DNA from: Prado023 sp963798745
GTDB taxonomy: Bacteria > Actinomycetota > Actinomycetes > S36-B12 > CAIYMF01
Assembly (NCBI GenBank): GCA_963798745.1
Contig: CAWCUF010000006.1
Coordinates: forward strand, 1-64,000
Direction of reading: 5' to 3'
DNA length: 64,000 nucleotides
The position numbers were made by a program, and so were the translations under genes. A model generated the notes under the pieces. The model made no database searches and was not told the origin of the DNA. It saw only the letters and a list, made by a program, of their open reading frames with translations. Of this stretch, positions 1 through 10,227 are shown piece by piece. Numbering within the stretch: position 1 is the first letter of the stretch; every line of letters begins with the position of its first letter.

Positions 1-875
1 GCCCGCGCGTCCTTGGACAGCGTCACGCCCAGCATCTCCAGCACGATCCGCTGGACGTTGTTCTCCGGCTGCGCCTCGGTCAGGCCCAGGGAGTTGACCT
101 GCACGCCGTACCGGAAGCGCCGCTGCTTGGGGTCGGTGACCCCGTAGCGCTGCTCGGTGAGCTCGTCCCAGAGTGCGACGAAGGCGCGCATCTTGCACAT
201 CTCCTCCACGAACCGCACCCCGGCGTTGACGAAGAAGGAGATCCGGCCCACGACCTCACCGAACCGCTCGGCAGGCACCTGGCCGGAGTCACGCACCGCG
301 TCGAGCACCGCGATCGCGGTGGCCAGCGCGAAGGAGATCTCCTGCACCGGGGTCGCGCCGGCCTCCTGCAGGTGGTAGCTGCAGATGTTGATCGGGTTCC
401 ACTTGGGGACCTCGTTGACCGTGTAGGCGATCATGTCGGTGATCAGCCGCAGGCTCGGCGCGGGTGGGAACACGTACGTCCCGCGCGAGAGGTACTCCTT
501 GATGATGTCGTTCTGCGTGGTGCCCGACAGCGCGGCCGGCTCGATCCCGTTCTCCTCGGCGACCGCCACGTACATCGCGAACAGGTACATGGCCGTCGCG
601 TTGATGGTCATCGACGTGTTCATCCGGTCCAACGGGATGCCGTCGAGCAGTGCGTGCATGTTGCCGATGTGGCTGATCGGCACGCCGACCTTGCCGACCT
701 CGCCCCGGGCGAGCTCGGCGTCCGGGTCATAGCCGGTCTGGGTCGGCAGGTCGAAGGCCACCGACAGGCCGGTCTGGCCCTTCTCGAGGTTCCGTCGGAA
801 CAGCTCGTTGGACGCTGCCGCGGAGGAGTGCCCCGCGTACGTGCGCATCATCCAGGGCTTGTCCTTGGCCGCCAT
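1..875 (-). CDS. ecm: B12-dependent acyl-CoA mutase, ethylmalonyl-CoA mutase type (C-terminus outside window)
   Basis: This is the N-terminal 291 codons of a methylmalonyl-CoA mutase-superfamily large chain, which performs adenosylcobalamin-dependent carbon-skeleton rearrangement of an acyl-CoA. The protein starts MAAKDKPWMMRTYAGHSS and shows the family blocks GLSVAFDLPTQTGYD, TINATAMYLFAMY, GTTQNDIIKEYLSRGT, NPINICSYHLQEAGA and GVQVNSLGLTEAQPEN, the MeaA/Ecm pattern known from Streptomyces. It begins one base after the stop of the 3-hydroxyacyl-CoA dehydrogenase gene, so the two are co-transcribed, as expected for the ethylmalonyl-CoA or a related acyl-CoA route. The substrate-specifying and B12-binding C-terminal parts are not in the window, so isobutyryl- or methylmalonyl-CoA mutase activity cannot be excluded. 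Confidence 0.85.
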   Translation of the reverse strand, partial: MAAKDKPWMMRTYAGHSSAAASNELFRRNLEKGQTGLSVAFDLPTQTGYDPDAELARGEVGKVGVPISHIGNMHALLDGIPLDRMNTSMTINATAMYLFAMYVAVAEENGIEPAALSGTTQNDIIKEYLSRGTYVFPPAPSLRLITDMIAYTVNEVPKWNPINICSYHLQEAGATPVQEISFALATAIAVLDAVRDSGQVPAERFGEVVGRISFFVNAGVRFVEEMCKMRAFVALWDELTEQRYGVTDPKQRRFRYGVQVNSLGLTEAQPENNVQRIVLEMLGVTLSKDAR

Positions 876-876
876 G

Positions 877-1728
877 TCAGCCTCCGTAGGTGTAGAAGCC
901 CTGGCCGCTCTTGCGGCCCAGGTCGCCGGCGATCGCCATCCGGGTGATCAGTTCGGGTGGGTAGAACGACGGCTGCGCGGTCTCGTTGTAGATCGACATC
1001 GAGGCCCGGCGCATCACGTCGATGCCGGTCAGGTCCGCGGTGGCCAGCGGGCCCATCGCGTGGCCGAACCCCAGCCTGCAGGCGATGTCCACGTCCTCGG
1101 GAGTGGCCACGCCGGACTCGACCAGGCGGATCGCCTCGTTGACCAGTGCGGTGATGATCCGGGTCGTGACGAAGCCGGCCACGTCTCGGTTGACCACGAT
1201 GCAGGTCTTGCCGATGCCCTCGGCCCACAGCCGTGCCGCGGCCAGGGTCTCATCCGAGGTCTTGAGCCCCCGCACCAACTCGCAGAGCTTCATCATCGGG
1301 ACCGGGGAGAAGAAATGGGTGCCGACCACGGCCTCGGGACGCTGCGTGGCCGCGGCGATCCGGGTGATCGGGATCGCCGAGGTGTTGGTGGCCAGCACCG
1401 CGCCGTCGGGCGCGAGCCGGTCCAACTCGGCGAACAACTCGGACTTGAGGTCAACCTCCTCGATGATCGCTTCGACGATCACCTGCGCCTGCGCGGCGCC
1501 GTCCAGGTCGGTGGTGCCGCTGATCCGGGCAAGTGCCGCCTGAGCGTCGTCGGCGCTGAGCGACCCCTTCGCGGCGAACTTCGTCAGGGAGGCCTCCACC
1601 GAGTCGCGTCCGCGGGCCACAGCTTCGGGGCTGATGTCACGCAGGATCACGTCATGGCCGGCGAGCGCGCTCACCTGGGCGATGCCCGAACCCATCAGCC
1701 CTGCTCCGACGACCATGACAGTGGACAT
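877..1728 (-). CDS. 3-hydroxybutyryl-CoA (3-hydroxyacyl-CoA) dehydrogenase
   Basis: This 283-residue NAD(P)-dependent dehydrogenase interconverts 3-hydroxyacyl-CoA and 3-oxoacyl-CoA in the cytosol. The N-terminal Rossmann fold begins at residue 4 with the dinucleotide loop VVGAGLMGSGIAQ. The catalytic His lies in GTHFFSPVPMMKLCELV, and the C-terminal helical domain holds NRDVAGFVTTRI and GFGHAMGPLATADLTGID. The length is normal for a monofunctional Hbd/PaaH protein. It heads a two-gene unit with the downstream mutase, separated by a single base. That pairing suggests work on acetoacetyl/3-hydroxybutyryl-CoA feeding an ethylmalonyl-CoA type route rather than generic beta-oxidation, which is an inference. 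A GAGGCTCGC sequence precedes the ATG. Confidence 0.93.
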   Translation of the reverse strand: MSTVMVVGAGLMGSGIAQVSALAGHDVILRDISPEAVARGRDSVEASLTKFAAKGSLSADDAQAALARISGTTDLDGAAQAQVIVEAIIEEVDLKSELFAELDRLAPDGAVLATNTSAIPITRIAAATQRPEAVVGTHFFSPVPMMKLCELVRGLKTSDETLAAARLWAEGIGKTCIVVNRDVAGFVTTRIITALVNEAIRLVESGVATPEDVDIACRLGFGHAMGPLATADLTGIDVMRRASMSIYNETAQPSFYPPELITRMAIAGDLGRKSGQGFYTYGG

Positions 1729-1827
1729 GCGAGCCTCCTCGGCATTGCGATTTCGCCCGATCCTATCGCCGCTGGTTACCGCCCAGTAACGTCAGGGTGG
1801 GGCAGGGCGCCCAACCCGGGGGCGCAC

Positions 1828-3129
1828 TCAGTCGTCGAAGGGCGAAGGAAGCTGGACGCGCTCGATCCGGGCTCCGACACCGACCAGGCTCGGCACGAAC
1901 CCGGCATAGCCGCGCTCGATGTGGTGGATCTCGTAGACCGTGGTGTAGCCACGGGCGGCCAGGCCGGCGAGCACGAGCCCGGCGCCGGCCCGGATGTCCG
2001 CAGCCTCGACCGGGGCCCCGGACAGGTTGGGGTGCCCGCGCACCAGCGCGTGGTGGCCGTCGGTGCGCACATCCGCCCCGAGCCGGGCCAGTTCGTTGAC
2101 GAACCGGAAGCGCGCCTCGAACAGGTTCTCGGTGATCATCGCCGTGCCCTCGGCGATCGCGTTCAGCGCGATGAACTGGGGCTGCAGGTCGGTCGGGAAG
2201 CCCGGGTAGGGCAGGGTCACGATGTCCACCGCCCGTGGCCGGTCGTCCATCCGGATGCTGAACCCGTCGTCCTGGATGTGGATCACCGCACCGGCCGAGG
2301 CCAGCTTGTCCAGCGCCATCTCCAGGTGCCGACCGATGGCGCCGCGGACGAACAGGTCCCCCCCGGTGATCGCGGCAGCGACCGCCCAGGTGCCGGCCAC
2401 GATCCGGTCGGGCACGGTGTGGTGCTCCACGGGGTGCAACTCGCTGACGCCCTCGATGGTGATGGTCGAACTGCCCGCGCCCTCGATGCGGGCGCCCATG
2501 TCGCGCAGCATCTGGCAGATGTCGACGATCTCTGGCTCCCGGGCCGCATTGTCGATGACCGTGGTGCCGTGCGCCAGCACCGCGGCCATCAGGATGTTCT
2601 CCGTGGCCCCGACGCTCGGGAAGTCCAACCAGATCTGGCCGCCGTGCAGCGCATGTGCCTTGGCCACGAGGAACCCGTGCTGGTTGTCGAACGTCGCCCC
2701 GAGCTTCTGCAGGCCGTTGATGTGCATGTCCAGCCCGCGCGAACCGATCGCGTCCCCGCCGGGCAGTGCCACGTCCGCGGCGCCGCACCGGGCGATCAGC
2801 GGACCCAGGACGCAGATCGAGGCACGCATCCGCCGGACCAGGTCGTAGTCGGCCTGGTGGTGCGGCGTCTCAGGGACGTCGATCGTGACCGTGCCACCGA
2901 GCAGCGGTGACCCGCACTCGTGGATGACATCACAGCCCAGCCGGCGCAGCAGTTCGGCCATGATCGACACGTCGAGGATGTCGGGCACGTTGGTGATGGT
3001 CGTGCGGCCCTGCGCGAGGAGGGCTGCGGCCATCAGCTTGAGCACGCTGTTCTTGGCGCCGACCACGCCGATCTCGCCGGTGAGGCGCTGACCACCTGTG
3101 ACGCGGAACACCTGCTGCATGGTGGTCAT
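1828..3129 (-). CDS. murA: UDP-N-acetylglucosamine 1-carboxyvinyltransferase MurA (Cys to Asp active site)
   Basis: MurA transfers enolpyruvate from PEP to UDP-GlcNAc, the first committed cytosolic step of peptidoglycan synthesis. The 433-residue protein has the EPT-fold signatures GVVGAKNSVLKLMAAALL near the N-terminus, RRMRASICVLGPL around residue 100 and LPGGDAIGSRGLDMHINGL around 122–140. The residue in the position of the catalytic Cys (LPGGC in most bacteria) is Asp126, as in mycobacteria and chlamydiae, where this change gives intrinsic fosfomycin resistance. The ATG at 3129 (MTTMQQVF) is chosen because the reading frame upstream is antisense to the divergent adenosyltransferase gene; a second ATG lies at 3120. 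MurA downstream of the atp operon is normal actinobacterial synteny. Confidence 0.96.
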   Translation of the reverse strand: MTTMQQVFRVTGGQRLTGEIGVVGAKNSVLKLMAAALLAQGRTTITNVPDILDVSIMAELLRRLGCDVIHECGSPLLGGTVTIDVPETPHHQADYDLVRRMRASICVLGPLIARCGAADVALPGGDAIGSRGLDMHINGLQKLGATFDNQHGFLVAKAHALHGGQIWLDFPSVGATENILMAAVLAHGTTVIDNAAREPEIVDICQMLRDMGARIEGAGSSTITIEGVSELHPVEHHTVPDRIVAGTWAVAAAITGGDLFVRGAIGRHLEMALDKLASAGAVIHIQDDGFSIRMDDRPRAVDIVTLPYPGFPTDLQPQFIALNAIAEGTAMITENLFEARFRFVNELARLGADVRTDGHHALVRGHPNLSGAPVEAADIRAGAGLVLAGLAARGYTTVYEIHHIERGYAGFVPSLVGVGARIERVQLPSPFDD

Positions 3130-3219
3130 CGTAGGGCCGCGACAGGTACCGACGTGCTCCTCGGCCCCGCCGTGCACCGCAAAGCCCGACGCTCTGCGGC
3201 GGGGCGCACGACCCCGACA

Positions 3220-3225
3220 TAGGCT
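3220..3225 (+). promoter_or_regulatory. -10 element of a probable leaderless promoter for the adenosyltransferase gene
   Basis: TAGGCT fits the actinobacterial TANNNT -10 and ends six bases before the ATG at 3232, so transcription would start at or next to the start codon. No Shine–Dalgarno sequence lies between them. No convincing -35 is visible. Confidence 0.45.
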
Positions 3226-3231
3226 GCCCAC

Positions 3232-3807
3232 ATGGTCAAACTCACGAAGATCTACACACGCACCGGCGACGACGGGACGACCTCCCTGGGAGACATGACC
3301 CGCACCTCCAAGAACGACCTGCGCCTGATCGCCTACGCCGACGTCGACGAGGCCAACAGTGCCCTCGGCGTCGTGCTGGCGGGCACGGGACTGGCCCAGG
3401 ACGTGCATGGCCTGCTGCTGCGCGTGCAGAACGAGCTGTTCGACGTGGGCGCGGACCTGTGCACCCCGGTCGTGGCCGAGCCTGCGTACCCGCCGCTGCG
3501 GGTGGAGGCCGCCTACGTGACCCGGCTCGAGGAGGCGATCGACACCTACAACGCCGACCTGCCCAAGCTGAACTCGTTCGTCCTGCCCGGCGGGACGCCG
3601 GCCTGTGCCCACCTGCATGTGGCCCGCACCGTGGTGCGCCGTGCCGAGCGCTCCACGTGGGCTGCGATGGCCGAGCATGCCGACTCGATGAGCGACCTCC
3701 CCGCGACCTATCTCAATCGGCTCTCGGACCTGCTGTTCGTGCTCGCCCGGCACGCCAACCTCGCAGTGGGCGACGTCCTCTGGCAGCCAGGTGGCCAGCG
3801 CGGATAG
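3232..3807 (+). CDS. Cob(I)yrinic acid a,c-diamide adenosyltransferase, PduO type
   Basis: This enzyme moves the 5'-deoxyadenosyl group of ATP to cob(I)alamin, making adenosylcobalamin. At 191 residues it has the PduO/MMAB features: the N-terminal ATP-binding segment TRTGDDGTTSLGDMTR, the helix motif DEANSALG, and the C-terminal LPGGTPACAHLHVARTVVRRAER block. It is divergent from murA across about 100 bp and is probably read from a leaderless promoter. The synteny atp–adenosyltransferase–murA is common in actinobacteria. In this window its likely client is the B12-dependent mutase at the left edge, only about 2.3 kb away. Confidence 0.95.
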   Translation: MVKLTKIYTRTGDDGTTSLGDMTRTSKNDLRLIAYADVDEANSALGVVLAGTGLAQDVHGLLLRVQNELFDVGADLCTPVVAEPAYPPLRVEAAYVTRLEEAIDTYNADLPKLNSFVLPGGTPACAHLHVARTVVRRAERSTWAAMAEHADSMSDLPATYLNRLSDLLFVLARHANLAVGDVLWQPGGQRG

Positions 3808-3849
3808 GGGTGCTGGGCAACCCGGGCAACCCGCGCGCGACGCGTGCCC

Positions 3850-4749
3850 CTACTCCGCTCCCGCGCTCAACGCCCCGGAGGGTGGGCGGTCCTCGGCGCT
3901 GGGGCCCGGATCGGGGCCCTCGGTCGCCTGCGTGATCCGGATGGCCGCGACCAGGGCAACGCCCAGTCCGGCGAACGCCACCACCTTGTGCCACGTCGGG
4001 TCGGCAAGCCGCTCCTGCAGGATGAGGATGCCGATGATGACGCTGACGATCGGATTCCCCACGGACACGGTGGCCACCGTCGAGGCCAGGTGACCCAGCG
4101 CAAGGGACACCTGTTGGAAGACGAACGCCACCAGAGCCGCACCTGCCCAGGCGTAGAACTCCCAGGAGGTGAGCAGTCCCGACAGCCCGCCGGCCGACCA
4201 TGCTTCGGAAGTGGGCTTCCACATGGCTGCCGACAACGCGTACAGCACACCGGCGGCAGCACCGAGGTACGCGGCCTTCCGACCCTGATCTGACCGCCTG
4301 CCGACGATCACGAAGCCGGCCGCCAGCGATCCGAACACCAGGAAGGTCAGAGCCCACTGCCAGGTCGGAGCCGTCGACCGCCCCGCCCCTTCGTCGCCGA
4401 AGTAGGTGAAGACGGCCAGGCCGAGCACGATCGCGCCAGCGGCAAGGATCTCGCTGCGGTTGACCTGCTGATCGGTGAGCCAGCGCCCCAGCGGGAGCGC
4501 GAACACGATCGTGGTCACCAGCAACGACTGCACGATGGCCAGCTGGCCCTCGTTGAGGGCGACCGCCTGGAATGCGTACCCGAACAGCAGGACCAGCGTG
4601 CCCACGAGCCACCATCCCCGGGTGACCAGCCTCAGGAAGCCACGCCCGCCCGCCACCTCGGGGCCGCCCACCCCGAGGGCGCCCTTCTGCTGCAGGGTCG
4701 CGGCAAGGGCGAAGCAGAAGGCGGCCAGCAGGGCCAGCAACTCAGGCAT
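3850..4749 (-). CDS. DMT-superfamily (EamA-like) permease
   Basis: The 299-residue hydrophobic protein has about ten predicted membrane helices in two similar halves, as in drug/metabolite transporters. It begins MPELLALLAAFCFALAATL, and the second half contains GNPIVSVIIGILILQERL, the usual pattern of EamA repeats. A longer frame starting at 4794 is possible, but the ATG at 4749 places the first helix at the N-terminus as expected. It lies 129 bp downstream of atpC on the same strand and ends 42 bp from the convergent adenosyltransferase gene. The substrate cannot be told from sequence. Confidence 0.8.
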   Translation of the reverse strand: MPELLALLAAFCFALAATLQQKGALGVGGPEVAGGRGFLRLVTRGWWLVGTLVLLFGYAFQAVALNEGQLAIVQSLLVTTIVFALPLGRWLTDQQVNRSEILAAGAIVLGLAVFTYFGDEGAGRSTAPTWQWALTFLVFGSLAAGFVIVGRRSDQGRKAAYLGAAAGVLYALSAAMWKPTSEAWSAGGLSGLLTSWEFYAWAGAALVAFVFQQVSLALGHLASTVATVSVGNPIVSVIIGILILQERLADPTWHKVVAFAGLGVALVAAIRITQATEGPDPGPSAEDRPPSGALSAGAE

Positions 4750-4878
4750 GGATCCAGAGGATACCCGCCCGGCTGCACGCCCGGGTGCAGCCACGCGCGA
4801 TGGTCAGCCGGCGCAGGTCCCGACCGAACGCCAGACCTCAGGCGGCGCCCCGTGACCAGCCCACGCCCACGGGGTCGG

Positions 4879-5292
4879 TCAGCCGCCCAGGTGCATGGTC
4901 TGGTGCTCCACGGCCATGGCGGTCTTCAGCCGCGTCCTGGCCCTGAGCTCCGCGGCCTTCTCGCGACGGTCGACCGTGCCGTCCGCCAGGATCCGGTCCA
5001 GGGCCCGCTGGGCCCGCTCGATGTCGATCTCGGTGTCCAGCTCAGCGGTCTCGGCCAGGATCGCGACCCTGTTGTTGGCCACGGAGAAGAACCCACCGTG
5101 CACGACCGCACCCACCTTCGGGCCCTCGATCGGCTCGATGCGCACCGCCCCATCGGTGAGCAGGGCCAGCACCGGCTCGTGACCGGGCAGGATCCCGATC
5201 TCGCCCTCGGGCGTGGTCGCCACGACCATCCGGGCCCGCCCCTCCCAGACCGGGCGGTCCATCGCGACCAGGGAGACGTTGAGTTCGGCCAT
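4879..5292 (-). CDS. atpC: F-type ATP synthase epsilon subunit
   Basis: This 137-residue protein is the epsilon subunit of the F1 central stalk, which couples gamma rotation to catalysis and can inhibit ATP hydrolysis. The N-terminal beta-sandwich carries MAELNVSLVAMDRPVWEGRA and EGEIGILPGHEPVLALL, and the C-terminal helical hairpin IERAQRALDRILADG is followed by a short Arg-rich tail. It is the last gene of the atp operon, seven bases after atpD. The length is typical of actinobacteria. Confidence 0.96.
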   Translation of the reverse strand: MAELNVSLVAMDRPVWEGRARMVVATTPEGEIGILPGHEPVLALLTDGAVRIEPIEGPKVGAVVHGGFFSVANNRVAILAETAELDTEIDIERAQRALDRILADGTVDRREKAAELRARTRLKTAMAVEHQTMHLGG

Positions 5293-5299
5293 GGCTGCC

Positions 5300-6745
<1,446 letters not shown>

Positions 6746-6754
6746 GGACGATCC

Positions 6755-7720
6755 TCAACTTCCTGCGGTGGCGGAGGCAAGGGCATCGGCGCCGCCGACG
6801 ATCTCGCTGATCTCCTGGGTGATCTCGGTCTGGCGGGCCTGGTTCGCCTGCTGGCTCAGGCTCTTGATGAGCTCCTCGGCGTTGTCGGTGGCCGAGCTCA
6901 TCGCGCGACGCCGCGCGGCGTGCTCGGAGGCGGCCGCTTCCAGCAGCGCGGTGTAGACGATGTTCTCCACGTAGCGCGGGAGCAACTCGTTGAGCACGGT
7001 GTCGGCGTCAGGTTCGAACTCGTACAGCGGCATCACCGGCGCTGTGGAGCCCTGGCTCGCCTCCGGCTTGGTGTCCGGGTGCAGCTCCTGGTCCCAGTTG
7101 ACGTCCACGACCTGCTCGACGACCTCGATCGGCAGGATCCGGCGGATCCGGACCTCCTGGCGCCCCATGTTGATGAAGTGCGTGTAGACCACGTGGATCT
7201 CGTCGGTGCCCTGCTCCCCCTCGGAGTTGGACAGGAACGAGGCGAGCAGCCCGATCGCGATGTCCTTGGCGTTCTCGACGGTCGGCTGGTCGGTGAACCC
7301 GACGTACTCGCCCTCGATGTGCCGCTCGCGGAACTTGTAGTAGTTCACGACCTTGCGGCCCACCAGGAAGTGGTCGGGCTCGATGCCCTGCTCCCGCAGG
7401 AACGCGCTCAGGCCCTCGCCCTCCCGGATGATGTTCGAGGAGTACGCTCCGGCCAGTCCACGATCGGCAGCGATCAGCAGCACCGCCGCGCGCTTGTGCT
7501 TGTCGCGGGTGGAGGTCAGCGGGTGATCGTCAGAGGCCGACATCGACACGGCGGCCGACAGGGCGGCGATCAACTCCCGGGTGTAGGGCAGGGCCGCGTT
7601 CAGCCGGGCCTGGGCCTTGACGATCCGCGACGAGGCGATCAACTCCATCGCCTTGGTGATCTTCTTGGTCTGCTGGACGCTGCGGATGCGACGTCGGAAG
7701 ACCCTCAGTTGGGCACCCAT
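6755..7720 (-). CDS. atpG: F-type ATP synthase gamma subunit
   Basis: This 321-residue rotor subunit forms the coiled-coil shaft inside the F1 hexamer. The N-terminal helix is MGAQLRVFRRRIRSVQQTKKITKAM, shown here only for its first residues, and the C-terminal helix contains RRRAMSSATDNAEELIKSL. The start at 7720 is preferred over one six codons upstream because gamma subunits begin at MGAQ and because it follows the atpA stop by four bases. An acidic stretch around residues 200–225 is a variable surface region of actinobacterial gamma subunits. Confidence 0.96.
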   Translation of the reverse strand: MGAQLRVFRRRIRSVQQTKKITKAMELIASSRIVKAQARLNAALPYTRELIAALSAAVSMSASDDHPLTSTRDKHKRAAVLLIAADRGLAGAYSSNIIREGEGLSAFLREQGIEPDHFLVGRKVVNYYKFRERHIEGEYVGFTDQPTVENAKDIAIGLLASFLSNSEGEQGTDEIHVVYTHFINMGRQEVRIRRILPIEVVEQVVDVNWDQELHPDTKPEASQGSTAPVMPLYEFEPDADTVLNELLPRYVENIVYTALLEAAASEHAARRRAMSSATDNAEELIKSLSQQANQARQTEITQEISEIVGGADALASATAGS

Positions 7721-7724
7721 GGCG

Positions 7725-9359
7725 CTACTTCCGCACAACCTTGGTGATCTGGGTCACTTCGACGTCGTCCTCGCTCACCGGGTCCACCGGCACGTCCTTG
7801 ACCAGCACGTGGCCCTCGCTGGTCGTGAACTGCCGCTTGAAGGCCTCCATCGCTGACTGCAGACCAGAGATCGAGTCATCGGAGAGGTCCGCGGTGGCCA
7901 GGATCGCGTCGACGATCTGGCGGTGCTCCCGGTGCACGTAGTCGAGGAACTCCGAGTCGAAGCGACGCGTGTCCTCGACCGGGACGTTGTCGAGCTGCCC
8001 GGTGGTACCGGCCCACACCGACACCACCTCGTCAGCCAGGGACAACGGCTGGTACTGCGGCTGCTTGAGGATCTCGACCAGCCGGGCACCGCGGGCCAGT
8101 TGGGCCTTGGAGGCCGAGTCCAGGTCCGAGCCGAACGCGGCGAACGCCTCCAGCTCACGGAACTGGGCCAGGTCCAGGCGCAGCCGGCCAGCGACCTTCC
8201 TCATCGCCTTGGACTGCGCGGAGCCGCCGACGCGCGACACCGAGATGCCCACGTTGATGGCCGGGCGGACACCGGAGTTGAACAGGTCGGACTCCAGGAA
8301 GCACTGGCCGTCGGTGATCGAGATGACGTTGGTCGGGATGTAGGCCGACACGTCGTTGGCCTTGGTCTCGATGATCGGCAGACCGGTCATCGAGCCGGCG
8401 CCGAGGTCATCGGACAGCTTGGCGCAGCGCTCGAGCAGCCGGGAGTGCAGGTAGAACACGTCGCCGGGGTAGGCCTCGCGACCGGGCGGACGGCGCAGCA
8501 GCAGCGAGACCGCGCGGTAGGCCTCGGCCTGCTTGCTCAGGTCGTCGAACACGATCAGCACGTGCTTGCCCTCGTACATCCAGTGCTGGCCGATCGCCGA
8601 GCCGGTGTAGGGGGCCAGGTACTTGAAGCCGGCGGAGTCCGAGGCCGGTGACGCGACGATGGTCGTGTACTCCATCGCGCCGTACTCCTCGAGCGCCCCG
8701 CGCACCCCAGCGATGGTCGAGCCCTTCTGGCCGATCGCCACGTAGATGCAGCGCACCTGCTTGTTCGGGTCGCCGGACTCCCAGTTGGCCTTCTGGTTGA
8801 GGATCGTGTCCAGGCACACGGCGGTCTTGCCGGTCTGCCGGTCGCCGATGATCAACTGGCGCTGGCCGCGACCGATCGCGGTCATCGCGTCGATCGCCTT
8901 GATGCCGGTGGCCATCGACTCCTTGACCGGCTGGCGCTCGACGACGGTGGGTGCCTGCAGCTCCAGGGCACGGCGCGTCGAGGTCTCGATCGGCCCGCGT
9001 CCGTCGATCGGGTTGCCCAGCGGGTCCACGACCCGGCCCAGGTAGGCGTCACCCACCGCAACCGAGAGGACCTCGCCGGTGCGCTTGACCGCCTGCCCCT
9101 CCTCGATCGCCGAGCCGTCCCCGAGCAGCACGACGCCGATCTCGCGCACGTCGAGGTTCAGGGCCAGGCCGAGCAGCCCGCCCTCGAACTCGAGCAGCTC
9201 GTTGGTCATCGCCGAGTGCAGGCCCTCCACGCGCGCGATCCCGTCGCCGGTCTCGACCACGCGGCCGACCTCCTCGCGCGCGGAATCCGGCGCGAAATCG
9301 GCAACACTGCGCTCGATCGCGGCCCGGATCTCCTCCGGGCTGATCGCCAGCTCCGTCAT
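7725..9359 (-). CDS. atpA: F-type ATP synthase alpha subunit
   Basis: The 544-residue non-catalytic nucleotide-binding subunit of F1 contains P-loop GDRQTGKTAVCLDTI, Walker B KHVLIVFDDLSKQA and the signature PAINVGISVSRVGGSAQ. It begins MTELAISPEEIRAAIE and has a C-terminal extension ending in KVVRK, a usual feature of high-GC actinobacterial alpha subunits, whose C-terminal extension in mycobacteria has been linked to restricted ATP hydrolysis. It lies 58 bp downstream of atpH. Confidence 0.98.
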   Translation of the reverse strand: MTELAISPEEIRAAIERSVADFAPDSAREEVGRVVETGDGIARVEGLHSAMTNELLEFEGGLLGLALNLDVREIGVVLLGDGSAIEEGQAVKRTGEVLSVAVGDAYLGRVVDPLGNPIDGRGPIETSTRRALELQAPTVVERQPVKESMATGIKAIDAMTAIGRGQRQLIIGDRQTGKTAVCLDTILNQKANWESGDPNKQVRCIYVAIGQKGSTIAGVRGALEEYGAMEYTTIVASPASDSAGFKYLAPYTGSAIGQHWMYEGKHVLIVFDDLSKQAEAYRAVSLLLRRPPGREAYPGDVFYLHSRLLERCAKLSDDLGAGSMTGLPIIETKANDVSAYIPTNVISITDGQCFLESDLFNSGVRPAINVGISVSRVGGSAQSKAMRKVAGRLRLDLAQFRELEAFAAFGSDLDSASKAQLARGARLVEILKQPQYQPLSLADEVVSVWAGTTGQLDNVPVEDTRRFDSEFLDYVHREHRQIVDAILATADLSDDSISGLQSAMEAFKRQFTTSEGHVLVKDVPVDPVSEDDVEVTQITKVVRK

Positions 9360-9417
9360 CGTGTCTCCTCGTCCTACCCGCAGGTGCGGGGCTTGCGGTA
9401 TGGAAAGTGTGGGCGTG

Positions 9418-10227
9418 TCAGCCGACCAGCGCGCGCCGGGCCTGCTCGATCCTGTGGGCCACCGTGCCGTCGATGACCTCGTTGCCGATGCGCACGCTGA
9501 TCCCGCCGATCACCTCGGGGTCAATGGCGATGTTGAGCCGGACCTGGCGCCCGTTGAGGCGGGACAGGGCTGCGGCCAGTCGGGTGGCCTGGTCCCGCTC
9601 CAGGCCCCTGGCCACGCGGACCTCGGCCACCGAGCGACCACGTTGCTCGGCCGCCAGTTCACTGAGGTCCTCCAGGACCGCTTCGGCCCGCCGTCCGCGC
9701 AGGTGGCCCATCGAGTAGACCAGCACGTCGAGGCCGTGCGTGGACGCACGACCCTCGAGGAGCTCGCCGACCAGACCGGACTTCTGGGTCGAGCTCATCG
9801 CCGGGTTGGTGAGGGCCAGTTGCAGGTCCGCGGACCCCGACACGGTCTGGGCGAACCGGAACAGGTCGTCCTCGACCGCGTCGAGTTCACCCTCGCGTTC
9901 CGCGGCGAGGAACGCGGCCTGGGCAGCGATCCCCTCCAGGGACTCCAACATCTCGGCCGGTGCCGACCAGCGCTGCGCCACGACGTCGCCGAGCACCTCG
10001 ACGGCCGTGCCCGACAGGCGAGTGCCGAACAGGGCCCGCGCCGTGGCCTGGCGCGCGGGTGCGGGCTGTCCCGAGTCCGACAATGCCGACATGAGCTGGG
10101 ACTCGGCACCGATCACCTCGGCCGCGGCGAACAGTTCGTCGGCCAGCCCGGGCAGCGCAGGATCGTCGCGGCGCTCGTCCAGGCGGGCGCGCAACCCGGA
10201 ACCGTTGGCCCGACTGGAGCCGCTCAT
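9418..10227 (-). CDS. atpH: F-type ATP synthase delta subunit
   Basis: This 269-residue delta/OSCP subunit links the top of F1 to the peripheral b stalk. Its C-terminal block GRSVAEVRVARGLERDQ and GGISVRIGNEVIDGTVAHRIE is the OSCP signature. It is longer than the roughly 180 residues of E. coli delta, as in actinobacteria, where an extra N-terminal helical region is present. Its start overlaps the atpF stop by four bases (ATGA), indicating coupled translation and matched stoichiometry. Confidence 0.94.
   Translation of the reverse strand: MSGSSRANGSGLRARLDERRDDPALPGLADELFAAAEVIGAESQLMSALSDSGQPAPARQATARALFGTRLSGTAVEVLGDVVAQRWSAPAEMLESLEGIAAQAAFLAAEREGELDAVEDDLFRFAQTVSGSADLQLALTNPAMSSTQKSGLVGELLEGRASTHGLDVLVYSMGHLRGRRAEAVLEDLSELAAEQRGRSVAEVRVARGLERDQATRLAAALSRLNGRQVRLNIAIDPEVIGGISVRIGNEVIDGTVAHRIEQARRALVG

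Noticed and set aside
808..2910. A 700-codon plus-strand open frame across the hbd and murA genes
   Set aside because: It is antisense to two clear enzymes, is Asp/Arg/Gly/His-rich without any family motif, and exists because high-GC codon bias keeps antisense frames open.
3130..3753. N-terminal extension of MurA
   Set aside because: It runs antisense through the adenosyltransferase gene and is not part of the MurA fold.
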